Positions 52,321 to 61,925 of a stretch of DNA of 64,000 bases are shown here, one piece after another. Each line of letters begins with the position of its first letter. Position 1 is the first letter of the stretch. Position numbers and translations under genes: made by a program. The notes beneath the pieces are model-generated. The model was not told the origin of the DNA. It worked only from the letters and a program-made list of their open reading frames with translations, and ran no database searches. This DNA comes from Ruminococcus sp. (GTDB taxonomy: Bacteria; Bacillota_A; Clostridia; Oscillospirales; Ruminococcaceae). Location: contig NZ_JAIKXF010000087.1 of NCBI RefSeq assembly GCF_024684275.1, positions 16,672 through 80,671 on the forward strand, written 5' to 3'.

Positions 52321-53229
52321 TTATTTAAGGTACTCACGGAGCCTTTCCAGCTCTTTCTTAGCGTCGCTGTATCCCATATTATAAATGTGTCCCAGCTTTT
52401 CCATATCGCCATCAAGGCGGCTTACACCGATATTTTCCGACGGAGCGATAAGGAATATTCGTCCCTCGGCAGCAAGCCTTTCCAGCTCGTCACACTGTCG
52501 GTTATAGTTGGCATTGCTGTTGATGAGCGCCCTTGCAAATTCGGGATAATTGCGGTATACCACGTTCTCTGCGCGGAGCTTCCTGTCGCTTACGCTCTTG
52601 CGGAAGTCCCCGTGTCTGGTCTTTATGACGATTATCTTATCAAAGCCCTTGTCTATGGCGAACTGATAAGGTATCTTGCAGCTGCACCCGCCGTCAAGGT
52701 ATGGTCTGCCGTTTATAATGACAGGCTTTGACACAAATGGCATAGAGGCTGACGCGCGTACAGCCCTCAGCGGAGGAAGCCCTGAGTTCTTTTCCATATA
52801 CTCCGTCTTTCCGGTTTTCAGGTCTGTGACCACTGCATAGAACTGCCTTGAATTGTCCATAAAGCACTTCTTGTCAAGGGGAGGCACCTTAGCCATATCT
52901 CCGAACACGAAATCAAAGCCGATTATCCCCTTGTTCCTGCGGATAGCCTTAGGACCTACATAACGGCTGTCATGGCGGTAGCGGAGATTTATCCTGCCTG
53001 AGCGCCCTATCTGCCCCGAAACGTAATTTACACCGTTTAGTGCTCCTGCGGAAACGCCCACAGTACAGCGCATATTTATGTCCTCCTCCATGAGAGCGTC
53101 AAGGACTCCCGAGGTATAGACTCCGCGGAATGCTCCGCCCTCAAGGACTATACAGCCCTCTGTGATATTATCCGAAGCTCTCCCCTTCGGCAGTGTCTCT
53201 ATCCCTGAATAAACCTTTATTTTCTTCAT
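52321..53229 (-). CDS. Patatin-like phospholipase
   Basis: This 302-residue protein has the oxyanion motif GGAFRG (31-36), the nucleophile elbow GVSAG with Ser60, and the catalytic Asp179 in DGG, so the Ser-Asp dyad is complete. It has no signal peptide or membrane segment and belongs to the small bacterial RssA/YjjU-like group. It should hydrolyse lipid acyl esters in the cytoplasm. The upstream gap (53230-53300) holds part of a family B repeat. Confidence 0.92.
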   Translation of the reverse strand: MKKIKVYSGIETLPKGRASDNITEGCIVLEGGAFRGVYTSGVLDALMEEDINMRCTVGVSAGALNGVNYVSGQIGRSGRINLRYRHDSRYVGPKAIRRNKGIIGFDFVFGDMAKVPPLDKKCFMDNSRQFYAVVTDLKTGKTEYMEKNSGLPPLRAVRASASMPFVSKPVIINGRPYLDGGCSCKIPYQFAIDKGFDKIIVIKTRHGDFRKSVSDRKLRAENVVYRNYPEFARALINSNANYNRQCDELERLAAEGRIFLIAPSENIGVSRLDGDMEKLGHIYNMGYSDAKKELERLREYLK

Positions 53230-53263
53230 TATGTCACCTCTCGTTTAAATCAAAATTTAATGA

Positions 53264-53338
53264 TGTAGGGGCGCACAATGTGCGCCCGCAAACATACACA
53301 TCAATTTTGACACGGGCGAACAATGTTCGCCCCTACAA
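53264..53338. repeat. GTAGGGGCG-type double palindrome (family B, copy 2)
   Basis: Two palindromes, GGGCGCACA-A-TGTGCGCCC (53269-53287) and GGGCGAACA-A-TGTTCGCCC (53314-53332), sit inside outer ends TGTAGGGGCG and CGCCCCTACA. It overlaps the last codons of folC. Confidence 0.88.
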
Positions 53339-54617
53339 TACCAATTTTTCGGGACGCCAAAGGCGTTAAATTATGATTTAAATATTCGCTGGCAAGATAA
53401 AGCGAACCGCATATAACTGCCACGCCGTTGTTTTCACGGGCAAGCTCCTTTGCCTTTTCAGCGCACTCTGCAAGACTGCCGAACTCCGCCTCTGTACGGA
53501 ATGAAGCAATATCCGCGATAGTCTCCGCAGGAACAGCATTGGGAGCAAATCCGTCCACCGCAAAAAGCTTGTCAGAAAGTCCCGAGATAGTCTTTACACA
53601 GTCGATATAGTCCTTTGAGTCCACCATACCCATGACCGTGTATATCTTCTTCCCTCTCGTGCTGAGATACATCAGCATAAGTGACAGCATATTCACCCCC
53701 GATGGATTATGACCGCCGTCCACGATAACAGGAGGCTCGCCGTCTATGTACTGCACACGCGCCTTGACCTGTGTAGTCTCAACAGCCTCTATCAGTGCGC
53801 TGTCGCTTACGGAAAAGCCCTTGTCACGAAGATATATGCAGGCAGTTATGGCTGTCTGTGCGTTGTACTTCTGGTGTATGCCTGCCATTGCAGGGGTAAG
53901 CTTTAATCCCCTGTAGATAAACGGCGAGAAGAGTCCGCCGTCTGCCGCAGGTATAACAGGCTCAAGAGGTACAAGCTCCGCACCGACTTTTTCGGCGGTC
54001 TCACGGACAAGCTCCTTGACGCTGTCGGGATTGTCGTCGGAAAGCACCACAGCCGAGCCGCTCTTTATAATGCCTGCCTTGTGGGAGGCTATCTCCTCTA
54101 CCGTATCGCCGAGAAGTGCCGTATGGTCAAGAGATATGGACGTTATGACCGACAGAAGTGGCGGCGGTATAACATTTGTGGAGTCAAGAGTTCCGCCTAT
54201 GCCCGTTTCAAGCACGACTATATCACATTTCTCACGCTCGAACCACAGCAGTGCTATTGCCATTGTTATCTCGAACTGGGAATAAGCTTTGTCGTCAACG
54301 CGCTCCTTTACGAACTCAGCAAGCTCGCAGAGGGAATTATCGTCTATCTCGTCGTCGTTTATGCGTATCCTGTCCGTATATCTCAGCACAAAGGGCGAGG
54401 TGAACTTTCCCGTCCTATAGCCCGAAAGCTGGAGCGCTCTGCCGATATATTCAAGGGTAGAGCCCTTTCCGTTTGTGCCTGCGATATGAACGAACTTCAA
54501 CCGCTCCTGCGGATCGCCCACACGCTTCATAAGCTCCCTCGCACGGGAGAGGTCGGTTATCCTGCCCCCTGACTTGGTATAGGAGTTTATAAAGCTCATA
54601 CATTCTTCGATGTTCAT
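53301..54617 (-). CDS. folC: Folylpolyglutamate synthase/dihydrofolate synthase
   Basis: This 438-residue Mur-ligase-like enzyme adds glutamate to folates. It has the P-loop GTNGKGST (47-54), TSPFVLRYTDRIRIND, and the C-terminal domain with VDGGHNPSGV. Its final residues, after HNLTPLASRK, are encoded by the family B palindrome at 53264-53338, so the repeat has supplied a new stop and a foreign C-terminal tail of about a dozen residues. AAAGGAGAAACC precedes the ATG. Confidence 0.93.
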   Translation of the reverse strand: MNIEECMSFINSYTKSGGRITDLSRARELMKRVGDPQERLKFVHIAGTNGKGSTLEYIGRALQLSGYRTGKFTSPFVLRYTDRIRINDDEIDDNSLCELAEFVKERVDDKAYSQFEITMAIALLWFEREKCDIVVLETGIGGTLDSTNVIPPPLLSVITSISLDHTALLGDTVEEIASHKAGIIKSGSAVVLSDDNPDSVKELVRETAEKVGAELVPLEPVIPAADGGLFSPFIYRGLKLTPAMAGIHQKYNAQTAITACIYLRDKGFSVSDSALIEAVETTQVKARVQYIDGEPPVIVDGGHNPSGVNMLSLMLMYLSTRGKKIYTVMGMVDSKDYIDCVKTISGLSDKLFAVDGFAPNAVPAETIADIASFRTEAEFGSLAECAEKAKELARENNGVAVICGSLYLASEYLNHNLTPLASRKIGIVGANIVRPCQN

Positions 54618-54643
54618 GGTTTCTCCTTTGAATAATGTTATCA

Positions 54644-54660
54644 GGGCGGCAGTGCCGCCC
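54644..54660. repeat. Short GGGCGGC palindrome
   Basis: GGGCGGCAGTGCCGCCC is a 17-base palindrome between folC and the SDR gene. It lacks the GTA ends and a T-run on the minus strand, so it may be a reduced family B unit rather than a terminator. Confidence 0.5.
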
Positions 54661-54668
54661 TGTATGTT

Positions 54669-55412
54669 TTAATACACTCCTGCCTGCTTTTCAGCCTTTG
54701 CAGCGGCGTCTTCAAGTGTCATGCCCGTAAACTCCTGTGCTGAGAAGATACGTCCGCACTTCTTATCGTCGATGAAAGCTCCCACAAGTACGCCGGGAAG
54801 AGCGCTCTCAGGAGAATTAGGCGCATTAGGTCCGCCAAGATCTGTTCTGCACCAGCCCGGATCTGTAAGGCTCAGAGTTACGTCAGTTCCCTCGTAATTC
54901 TTGCCGAGGTCACGTGTTATCTTGTTGAGAGCTGCCTTTGCTGCGGAATAGCCTGCCTGCTCGGGTTCAAGGTCGATGCCGCTCGTAGTATTCACTATGC
55001 GTCCGAAGCCTCTCTCCTTCATTCCCGGAAGGAAATGATAGCATATCATCATAGGTGCTGTAGTGTTTATCCTGAAGCTTATGTCATAATCCGATGCGGG
55101 AGTTGCCAGATAATCTGTTCTGTATGCTATCTGAAGTCCTGCATTGTTGAGGATAATGTCGAGCTTTGTCCCTCTCTCATCAATAGCTCTGCACATTTTC
55201 TCAACCTGTTCCATGTCTGAAAGCTCTGCTGTCACAATGTAAGCGTCAACTCCCAGCGCCTTAACCTCGCTGAGAACCTTTGCGCAGTGCTCCTCTGTTC
55301 TGCTGTGGAGAACAAGATTGCACCCCTGCTTAGCCATGAATATTGCGGAAAGATATCCGATACCACGGCTTGCGCCCGTAATGAGCGCCCATTTGCCTTT
55401 TACGTTTACCAT
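54669..55412 (-). CDS. Short-chain dehydrogenase/reductase
   Basis: This 247-residue SDR has the nucleotide motif TGASRGIG (12-19), NNAG (89-92), and the catalytic Ser144, Tyr155 and Lys159 (YSAAK). The dinucleotide and substrate preference are not evident; the closest type is the classical FabG-like group. I start at 55412, where AGGAGGAAGAAAAC precedes the ATG. A Dabb-domain gene lies 67 bases upstream. Confidence 0.92.
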   Translation of the reverse strand: MVNVKGKWALITGASRGIGYLSAIFMAKQGCNLVLHSRTEEHCAKVLSEVKALGVDAYIVTAELSDMEQVEKMCRAIDERGTKLDIILNNAGLQIAYRTDYLATPASDYDISFRINTTAPMMICYHFLPGMKERGFGRIVNTTSGIDLEPEQAGYSAAKAALNKITRDLGKNYEGTDVTLSLTDPGWCRTDLGGPNAPNSPESALPGVLVGAFIDDKKCGRIFSAQEFTGMTLEDAAAKAEKQAGVY

Positions 55413-55449
55413 GTTTTCTTCCTCCTGACGGATATAGATATATATATAA

Positions 55450-55473
55450 TTCTCCCGCCGCATGACGGGAGAA
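55450..55473 (-). terminator. Hairpin after the Dabb gene
   Basis: TTCTCCCG and CGGGAGAA form an 8-bp stem with an 8-base loop, followed by TTATATATA; a weak terminator or processing hairpin. Confidence 0.5.
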
Positions 55474-55479
55474 AATATA

Positions 55480-55782
55480 TCAGTATTCGTAGTCGATACA
55501 AGCCCTGTCGGTCTTTACACTGCCGATGAATTTACCGAATTCAAGGTGTGCAGGGTGTACCTGATATGCATTGAGGTCGTCAATGCTGTCAAAGTCGCAG
55601 AGAAGTGAGATAGTGTAATTGCTCTCGGGAGCGTCCTTTGAGTTGATGACAACCTCGCCCTTTTTAAGCTCCTTGACATTAGCGATGACGCTGTCGAAGC
55701 GCTTCTGAGCTTCAAGAGCGTTTTCGTATTCGCTTCTGCCGTCAGCTTCCTTTAATTTGAACATAACAATGTGTTTTATCAT
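55480..55782 (-). CDS. Dabb (stress-responsive A/B barrel) domain protein
   Basis: This 100-residue protein begins IKHIVMFKLKE and has the barrel's middle strand NYTISLLCDFDSIDDLNAYQ and VHPAHLEFGKFI, the markers of the Dabb family. These dimeric ferredoxin-like proteins are stress-linked or enzymatic; the role here is unknown. Its start lies 5 bases after the stop of the GNAT gene. Confidence 0.9.
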   Translation of the reverse strand: MIKHIVMFKLKEADGRSEYENALEAQKRFDSVIANVKELKKGEVVINSKDAPESNYTISLLCDFDSIDDLNAYQVHPAHLEFGKFIGSVKTDRACIDYEY

Positions 55783-55787
55783 AATAA

Positions 55788-56285
55788 TTACCTGCTTTCG
55801 TAAATTTTAGCTTTAAAAGTCTTTTTTCCGTCATAGCTTGTGTATTCGCCGTATTCCTTGAACACAAGTCCGCACTTTTCTATTACGTGTGCAGAGGCTG
55901 TATTCTCAACGGCACATTCAGACCTCAGACGGATATTTCCGCGGCAGCTTCTTACATATCCTATCATAGCCCTTGAAGCCTCTGTAGCATAGCCCTGTCC
56001 CCAGCAGTCGTGTCTGAAGTTATATCCGAACTCCCAGAAGCCGTCCTCAAGTAGTCTTATTCCGCCTGAGCCTATGAGCTTATTATCGCTCTTTCGCACA
56101 AAGCCGAAAACATTCTCAGAGGGCTTTATGCTTCTGAGCCATTCCTTAGTGGTCTCAACGCTCTCGTGAGTTGAGTATATCATGTATCTTGCAACTCTCG
56201 CGTCGCCTGTCCATTCAAAAGCCGCTTCTGCGTCGTCAAGTGTGAGAGGTCGGAGGATAAGGCGTTCAGTCGTTATCGTCGTCAT
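55788..56285 (-). CDS. RimJ/RimL-type GNAT acetyltransferase
   Basis: This 165-residue protein opens TTERLILRPLTLDDAEAAFE, typical of the RimJ/RimL group. Its acetyl-CoA site is FRHDCWGQGYATEAS, followed by VENTASAHVIEKCGL. It may acetylate a protein N-terminus or a small molecule. The start at 56285 lies 20 bases inside the upstream membrane gene, so the two overlap in different frames. Confidence 0.88.
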   Translation of the reverse strand: MTTITTERLILRPLTLDDAEAAFEWTGDARVARYMIYSTHESVETTKEWLRSIKPSENVFGFVRKSDNKLIGSGGIRLLEDGFWEFGYNFRHDCWGQGYATEASRAMIGYVRSCRGNIRLRSECAVENTASAHVIEKCGLVFKEYGEYTSYDGKKTFKAKIYESR

Positions 56286-57120
56286 CTGCGTATTCCTCAT
56301 CGGTATCGGGAGCAGCAGCTGCTCTTTCAAGAGGCTCTTTGCGCTCAAAAATTATAAGTGGGATAAGCGCCATTGCCGCTGCATAAGCGATAGTCCTGAA
56401 AGTGATAAGCCCGGTCCCGAACTGTACGCTCTGAAGATAACCAAGCAAACCCGAATCAGTGTCGATGGAAGAAGTCATATTATTGAGCCTGTAATCAAAG
56501 AAAATATCGGATATTGCTCCCACAAAAGCACCTATCCAGCCGATAACGGCTTTTACATCAGTCTTTTCCTGAGTTTCGTGCATAAAGCATATCATAAGCA
56601 GCAGAGTCATGGTAATTACCGACCTCTGACGTGAAACCAAAGCTGCCAATGCCGCAAGACCTGCAATTATATAAAGGCAGATAAGCAGAGTTTTTCTGTC
56701 CTGCCATTTTATTACGCCGAACATCATCAGAAGAACCACTATAGCCGAAGCTATACTCAGCAGAAACAGCATCAAAGCGCCAATATTTGCTGCAAAAATG
56801 TCCAGACCATAGCGGATCCTTTGCACAAATAAGCCGAAGTCCGTGATATAGCGCAAGCCGTCGCTTGTGAAGAAATTCGCCGCAAGGGAAACTCCTATAA
56901 GAAGCTTTGACCATGCACGGTCGTATTTCCGCGGTATTATGAGTATCGCAGGCGGAACAGTTACCAAAAGCCCATATAGTGCCTGATTCAGTATCATTCT
57001 CCTTACATCGTCGCCATCAAGTGAATAAAAGCTGAAAATAGTCAGCAATGTCGGTCTTATAAGGAGAAATGCGATGATTATTTCAAGTATCCTGCTGCGT
57101 TTTGAAGTATTATGTATCAT
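56266..57120 (-). CDS. Multi-pass membrane protein
   Basis: This 284-residue protein has about seven hydrophobic segments and an acidic C-terminus (DTDEEYADDDDND). I recognise no family. It resembles the 57110-57922 product in size and helix spacing, including a central block preceded by LFLLSIASAIVVLLMMFG and a Met/Phe-rich segment followed by HETQEKTD (compare FANENVSTEKK). They are likely distant paralogues. It overlaps both neighbours, by 11 and 20 bases. Confidence 0.72.
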   Translation of the reverse strand: MIHNTSKRSRILEIIIAFLLIRPTLLTIFSFYSLDGDDVRRMILNQALYGLLVTVPPAILIIPRKYDRAWSKLLIGVSLAANFFTSDGLRYITDFGLFVQRIRYGLDIFAANIGALMLFLLSIASAIVVLLMMFGVIKWQDRKTLLICLYIIAGLAALAALVSRQRSVITMTLLLMICFMHETQEKTDVKAVIGWIGAFVGAISDIFFDYRLNNMTSSIDTDSGLLGYLQSVQFGTGLITFRTIAYAAAMALIPLIIFERKEPLERAAAAPDTDEEYADDDDND

Positions 57121-57922
57121 TTGAGTTTATCCTTTGCATATCATACGGAAATTGCTTATCCAGCAGAAAAAGTGGAAACAGAAGCACCATAATTACAAGG
57201 GCTATTATTCCTGATGCAATGAAAGCAGTACCGATCACCGCGATTTTTTCCATATTTTCGCCCGTTCCGTCTGAAAATCCGACAATAGGCGCCAATGTCC
57301 CTACAGCCATAAGACCTGCGGCTGCAATAACAGCTATCGGAAAGAAGGTTATACTGAGCCTTCCGATTTTACCGAGCTTTTTCTCGGTGCTGACGTTTTC
57401 GTTTGCAAAGCACAGAGAAAGCAGCAGCGTCAGCTCTGACAGTAAATTGCCGCCGTCAACAGCAAATGGCAGTATACAGGCAGCTATGAACACATACAGA
57501 AATATCATCAGCGTTCTGCGGCGCATAATTGATATCATGCCCATGTATATCAGTGCGCACATAATTGCAGCGGCAAATGAAACGGCTGAACTTATCATTC
57601 CAACAACTGCCGACCGCAGGAAATATTCCGTTTCATCCGGCTTCAAATCTAAAATAAGAGTTAAGTCACTGTAGAGCTCATAGGCTTGGGATATGGCAAT
57701 AATGGAAAACGCCGAAGCCATATAATAGCTCATGCTGCGGTCACGGTGTCTGCCCATGAGGAACATTACTGCTATGAGCAGCAGCGCCGCCATTTTAAAG
57801 GACATCCAAAGCTTCCGAAAGATCAGTGTGCCTATTAATATCGCCAGACCTAAGACAATAGTCAGGGCAAGTCCCGAAAAGAACTCCGCTCTTCTTATCT
57901 TTTTACTGAGCTCCCTGTTCAT
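57110..57922 (-). CDS. Multi-pass membrane protein (paralogue)
   Basis: This 270-residue protein has about seven hydrophobic segments, starting AEFFSGLALTIVLGLAILIG. No known family is recognised. Its ATG overlaps the pyk stop by 4 bases (ATGA), and its end overlaps the next membrane gene by 11 bases, so pyk and both membrane genes form a tightly coupled unit. Confidence 0.72.
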   Translation of the reverse strand: MNRELSKKIRRAEFFSGLALTIVLGLAILIGTLIFRKLWMSFKMAALLLIAVMFLMGRHRDRSMSYYMASAFSIIAISQAYELYSDLTLILDLKPDETEYFLRSAVVGMISSAVSFAAAIMCALIYMGMISIMRRRTLMIFLYVFIAACILPFAVDGGNLLSELTLLLSLCFANENVSTEKKLGKIGRLSITFFPIAVIAAAGLMAVGTLAPIVGFSDGTGENMEKIAVIGTAFIASGIIALVIMVLLFPLFLLDKQFPYDMQRINSNDT

Positions 57923-59343
57923 TTTCCTATTCTTTCGACCTTCATAAGGTTGGTAGTACCTGATATACCGAGAGGTACGCCTGCGGTGATAGCCACAAGG
58001 TCGCCGTCCTCAACGAGTCGGTGAGACTCGGCAGCCTCAACAGCTGCGGCAAAGAGGTCGTCGGTGTTGGTCTTTTCATCTATTATAAATGGTATAACTC
58101 CCCAGCTCATATTCATCTGGCGGCATACCACCTCGCTCATAGTGCAGCTGATAATAGGACAGCTGGGACGATACTTTGAGATAAGTCTCGCAGTCTGTCC
58201 GCCGAGAGATACAGTGATTATTGCCTTTGCGTTGAGGTCGTGGGCAGTAGTCACAGTCGCATGAGCAATAGCCTCGGCAACACTTCCGTTCTGCTCGGAG
58301 CTTCTTGATGCGAAACGTGCTTTATAGTTGATATTGTTCTCAGTAGTCTCGGCAATGAGAGCCATAGTCTTTACGGCTTCCACAGGGAAAGCTCCTGCGG
58401 CAGTCTCGCCTGATAACATGATAGCACTGGTGCCGTCATAGAGAGCATTTGCAACGTCGGTTATCTCCGCACGGGTAGGACGTGGATTGGTTATCATTGA
58501 TTCAAGCATCTGTGTGGCAGTAATGACCTGCTTGCCTGCGTTGTAGCCCTTCTTAATAAGAGACTTCTGGATAGCAGGTATCTGCTCGAAGGGTATCTCA
58601 ACGCCCATATCTCCGCGGGCAACCATGATACCGTCTGCGGCTTCAAGTATCTCGTCGATATTCTCAACGCCGTCGGTGTTCTCTATCTTGGCGATTATCC
58701 TTACATCGAACCAGCCGAGGCTCTGAGTGAATTTTCTCAGGTAGTTTATGTCCGCTGCGGTACGGACAAAGCTTGCAGCAATGAAATCAAAGCCCATTTT
58801 TGAGCCGAATTCAAGGTCGTCCATATCTCTTTCGCTGAGATACGGCATAGAGAGCTTTACTCCGGGGACATTTATGCCCTTGTTGTTGGAAAGAGTTCCG
58901 CCGTGAACCACACGGCAGACTATCTCCGTGGTAGTTACCTTTTCTGCAAGAAGCTCGATAACTCCGTCATTTATGAGTATCCTTGTACCCATGCTGACGT
59001 CACGGGGAAGCTTCTTGAAGCTTATGCTTCCCACCTTGTCATCACAGAGCACGTCCTCGGTGGTCAGGGTATAGGTATCGCCGTCATGTATCTCAACAGG
59101 CTTGTCGTCAACGAATTTTCCCAGTCTTATCTCAGGTCCCTTTGTGTCGAGAAGAGTCGCAACCGGCAGGTCGAGCTCCTTTCTGAGCCTTTCGATAACA
59201 CGGAAACGCTTTTCGTGAGTCTCATAGTCTCCGTGTGAGAAGTTGAAACGAGCTACATTCATGCCTGCCAGCATGAGCTCACGCATGATATTTTCATCGT
59301 CTGTTGCAGGACCTATGGTACAAACTATCTTAGTCTTTCTCAT
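57919..59343 (-). CDS. pyk: Pyruvate kinase
   Basis: This 474-residue glycolytic enzyme opens RKTKIVCTIGPA. It has the metal and substrate site IAKIENTDGV, MVARGDMGVEIP, and TATQMLESMI, and a C-terminal regulatory domain. The extra PEP-utilising domain seen in some Bacillus enzymes is absent. It makes ATP and pyruvate from PEP. Two membrane protein genes follow with overlaps. Confidence 0.97.
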   Translation of the reverse strand: MRKTKIVCTIGPATDDENIMRELMLAGMNVARFNFSHGDYETHEKRFRVIERLRKELDLPVATLLDTKGPEIRLGKFVDDKPVEIHDGDTYTLTTEDVLCDDKVGSISFKKLPRDVSMGTRILINDGVIELLAEKVTTTEIVCRVVHGGTLSNNKGINVPGVKLSMPYLSERDMDDLEFGSKMGFDFIAASFVRTAADINYLRKFTQSLGWFDVRIIAKIENTDGVENIDEILEAADGIMVARGDMGVEIPFEQIPAIQKSLIKKGYNAGKQVITATQMLESMITNPRPTRAEITDVANALYDGTSAIMLSGETAAGAFPVEAVKTMALIAETTENNINYKARFASRSSEQNGSVAEAIAHATVTTAHDLNAKAIITVSLGGQTARLISKYRPSCPIISCTMSEVVCRQMNMSWGVIPFIIDEKTNTDDLFAAAVEAAESHRLVEDGDLVAITAGVPLGISGTTNLMKVERIGK

Positions 59344-59373
59344 TGTAGTTTTCCTCTTTCCGTAAAGAGCTTA

Positions 59374-61734
59374 TCAGAGCTTTTTGAGCTTTGCGTAATT
59401 CGCCATTATCTTCTTGGTGCCGACCTTGTCGAAGGCTATCTCAAGCATAGAATCGTTAGCCATTGGCTTTACCGAGACTATAACGCCCTCGCCGAATATG
59501 CTGTGGGATACCTTTTCGCCTGCTGTATATGCAACAGCCTCCTTCGTAGCGGCTGATGATGTTTTCTTGCTTCTTGCAAGCTGCTGCTGAAGTGTTGCAG
59601 AGCGGACCTCGGTAACGGACTTATCCTCAGCCTCAAGCTGCTGCTTCATAGCTGCGGCGTTGTCGTGCTTTTCGACAAGCTCGCTGCCTATCTCTTTCAT
59701 AAATCGCGATGTAACGTTATGCTGAGTCTGTCCGAAGAGCATACGCTGTCTTGCATTGGTGAGGTAGAGACGCTTCTTTGCACGGGTTATAGCAACGTAT
59801 GCAAGGCGTCTTTCCTCCTCCATGTCGTCCTCGCTGTCAAACGAACGGGCGCTGGGGAAGATACCGTCGTCCATGCCGATAACGAAGATATTCTCGTATT
59901 CCAGTCCCTTTGCGGAGTGTATAGTCATCAGAGTTACCTTGTCGCCGCTGCCGTCATCGCGGTCAGCCTCGGTATAGAGAGCGACCTCCTCCAGGAATCC
60001 GCTGAGTGAAGGCTCATCTGCCTGCTCCATGTACTGAACCATAGATGTGCGAAGCTCCTGTACGTTCTCTATTTTGGTATCGGCATTTTCAAGAGTCTTT
60101 AAGCTGTCAAGATACCCTGTCTTATCAAGGAGCACATCGAGGAATTCATCAAGAGGAAGTTCCTCTGACTTCTCGGTGAGATATTCAAACATCTGATATG
60201 CATTTTTCAGCGCTGTGACCTTTTTTGACAGCGGAGCATACTCCTCACAGTTTTTCAGCACATCAAACGGTGAAAGCTTTAGGTCGCGGCTGATGTCCTC
60301 GATAACAGTCAGTGTAGAGTCACCGATACCGCGCTTTGGCTCGTTGATTATACGTCTGAAGCGGAGCATATCATTGTGGTTGTTTATAAAGCTGAGATAA
60401 GAGGTAACGTCCTTTATCTCCTTGCGGTCATAGAATCGCATACCGCCGTATACCCTGTAGGGTATTCCGCACCTTACCAGCATACGCTCGATAGAGTTTG
60501 ACTGCGCATTCATGCGGTAGAGAACAGCGCTGTCGGAATAGCGTCCTGTCTCCTTGTATTTTTCGAGGATAGTATCCGCCACGAATTTAGCCTCATCTGT
60601 CTCGTCTATCGCCTTGTACCAGTAGACCTTGTCGCCCTTTTCTCCCGAAGTCCAGAGAGTCTTGGGCTTTCTGCCGTTATTGTGGCTTATAACGGAGTTC
60701 GCCGCGTCAAGGATAGTATGTGTAGAGCGGTAATTCTGCTCCAGTCTTATAACCTTTGCGCCCTCGAACTGCTCCTCAAAGCCGAGGATATTTTCGATAT
60801 TCGCGCCGCGGAACTTATATATGCTCTGGTCGTCATCTCCGACTACGCAAAGGTTCTTGTGTCCCTCGGAAAGAAGCGATACCAGTCTGAACTGTACGTG
60901 GTTCGTATCCTGATACTCGTCCACCATTATGTACTTGAAGCGGCTGCGATACTTCTCCAGCACCTCGGGGAACTGCTCGAACAGCTCGACCGTCAGCACC
61001 AGTATATCATCGAAATCAAGGGCGTTTGCGGCTCTCATTCTCTCCTGATAGAGGGCATAGAGCTTAGCCACCATTTTCTTGCGGTAGTCCTGACCTGCGT
61101 CTGCGCGGAGCTCAGCAGGGCTTATCATCTTGTCCTTTGCAAAGCTTATATCGCTGAGAACTGCCTTTGGTGCAAGCTGCTTCTCGGAAACGTCCAGATC
61201 GCCCATTACGTTCTTTATCATGCGCTGACTGTCGTCGGAATCGTAAATTGTAAAATCTCTGCCATAGCCGAGAGCTTCTATCTCGCTTCTGAGTATCCTT
61301 ACGCAGGCTGAGTGGAATGTAGAGGCGTGAATGTTCATAGCCTCATCGCCCAGCATAGCTGAAAGTCTCTCCTTGAGCTCCCCTGCCGCCTTATTCGTAA
61401 AGGTTATAGCCAGTATGTTCCACGGACGGACAGGATCGACTGCAACAATATCTCTGAGGGTGTCGAAATCATCTGTCTTTCCCTCGGCATAGTCATTAAG
61501 AAAGGCAATATCCTCGGCACTTCCCTCACGGGCAGTATCAAAATAAGCATTTCCGAAATTTATCATATTAGCGATGCGGTTTACGATGACCGTAGTCTTT
61601 CCGCTGCCTGCGCCTGCCAGTACAAGAACAGGTCCGTTCACAGTGAATACAGCCTCCTGCTGCATTTCATTCATACGGCTGAAATATCTTTTCAGTGCCG
61701 CCTGCTTTGCCGAATTGTAATTTTTAATATCCAT
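59374..61734 (-). CDS. pcrA: ATP-dependent DNA helicase PcrA/UvrD
   Basis: This 786-residue superfamily 1A helicase has Walker A GAGSGKTT (41-48), AITFTNKAA, VDEYQDTN, DDQSIYKFRGA, LEQNYRST and VTLMTIHSAKGLE. The C-terminus ends in the Tudor-like domain (GEKVSHSIFGEGVIVSV) that binds RNA polymerase in PcrA. An insertion of about 40 residues lies between the first motif and the AITFTNKAA block. GGAGATCTTGTT precedes the ATG. Confidence 0.95.
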   Translation of the reverse strand: MDIKNYNSAKQAALKRYFSRMNEMQQEAVFTVNGPVLVLAGAGSGKTTVIVNRIANMINFGNAYFDTAREGSAEDIAFLNDYAEGKTDDFDTLRDIVAVDPVRPWNILAITFTNKAAGELKERLSAMLGDEAMNIHASTFHSACVRILRSEIEALGYGRDFTIYDSDDSQRMIKNVMGDLDVSEKQLAPKAVLSDISFAKDKMISPAELRADAGQDYRKKMVAKLYALYQERMRAANALDFDDILVLTVELFEQFPEVLEKYRSRFKYIMVDEYQDTNHVQFRLVSLLSEGHKNLCVVGDDDQSIYKFRGANIENILGFEEQFEGAKVIRLEQNYRSTHTILDAANSVISHNNGRKPKTLWTSGEKGDKVYWYKAIDETDEAKFVADTILEKYKETGRYSDSAVLYRMNAQSNSIERMLVRCGIPYRVYGGMRFYDRKEIKDVTSYLSFINNHNDMLRFRRIINEPKRGIGDSTLTVIEDISRDLKLSPFDVLKNCEEYAPLSKKVTALKNAYQMFEYLTEKSEELPLDEFLDVLLDKTGYLDSLKTLENADTKIENVQELRTSMVQYMEQADEPSLSGFLEEVALYTEADRDDGSGDKVTLMTIHSAKGLEYENIFVIGMDDGIFPSARSFDSEDDMEEERRLAYVAITRAKKRLYLTNARQRMLFGQTQHNVTSRFMKEIGSELVEKHDNAAAMKQQLEAEDKSVTEVRSATLQQQLARSKKTSSAATKEAVAYTAGEKVSHSIFGEGVIVSVKPMANDSMLEIAFDKVGTKKIMANYAKLKKL

Positions 61735-61925
61735 AACAAGATCTCCATTTATACTGATTTAAAAGAGCATATCCATGATATACCCAATATAATTCATACT
61801 AATTATTAATTAATGTCTGCTCAACCCGACAGTTCAAAATGAGATTCACATAAAGAAATATGATGCGCAGATCCCTCGAATCAGACAGGATTTGCGCTTG
61901 CAAAATGCGGTTTATTGAGTTTACA
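61735..61925. other. Intergenic spacer upstream of pcrA
   Basis: AT-rich with no gene. No strong promoter pair for pcrA is seen. Confidence 0.5.
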
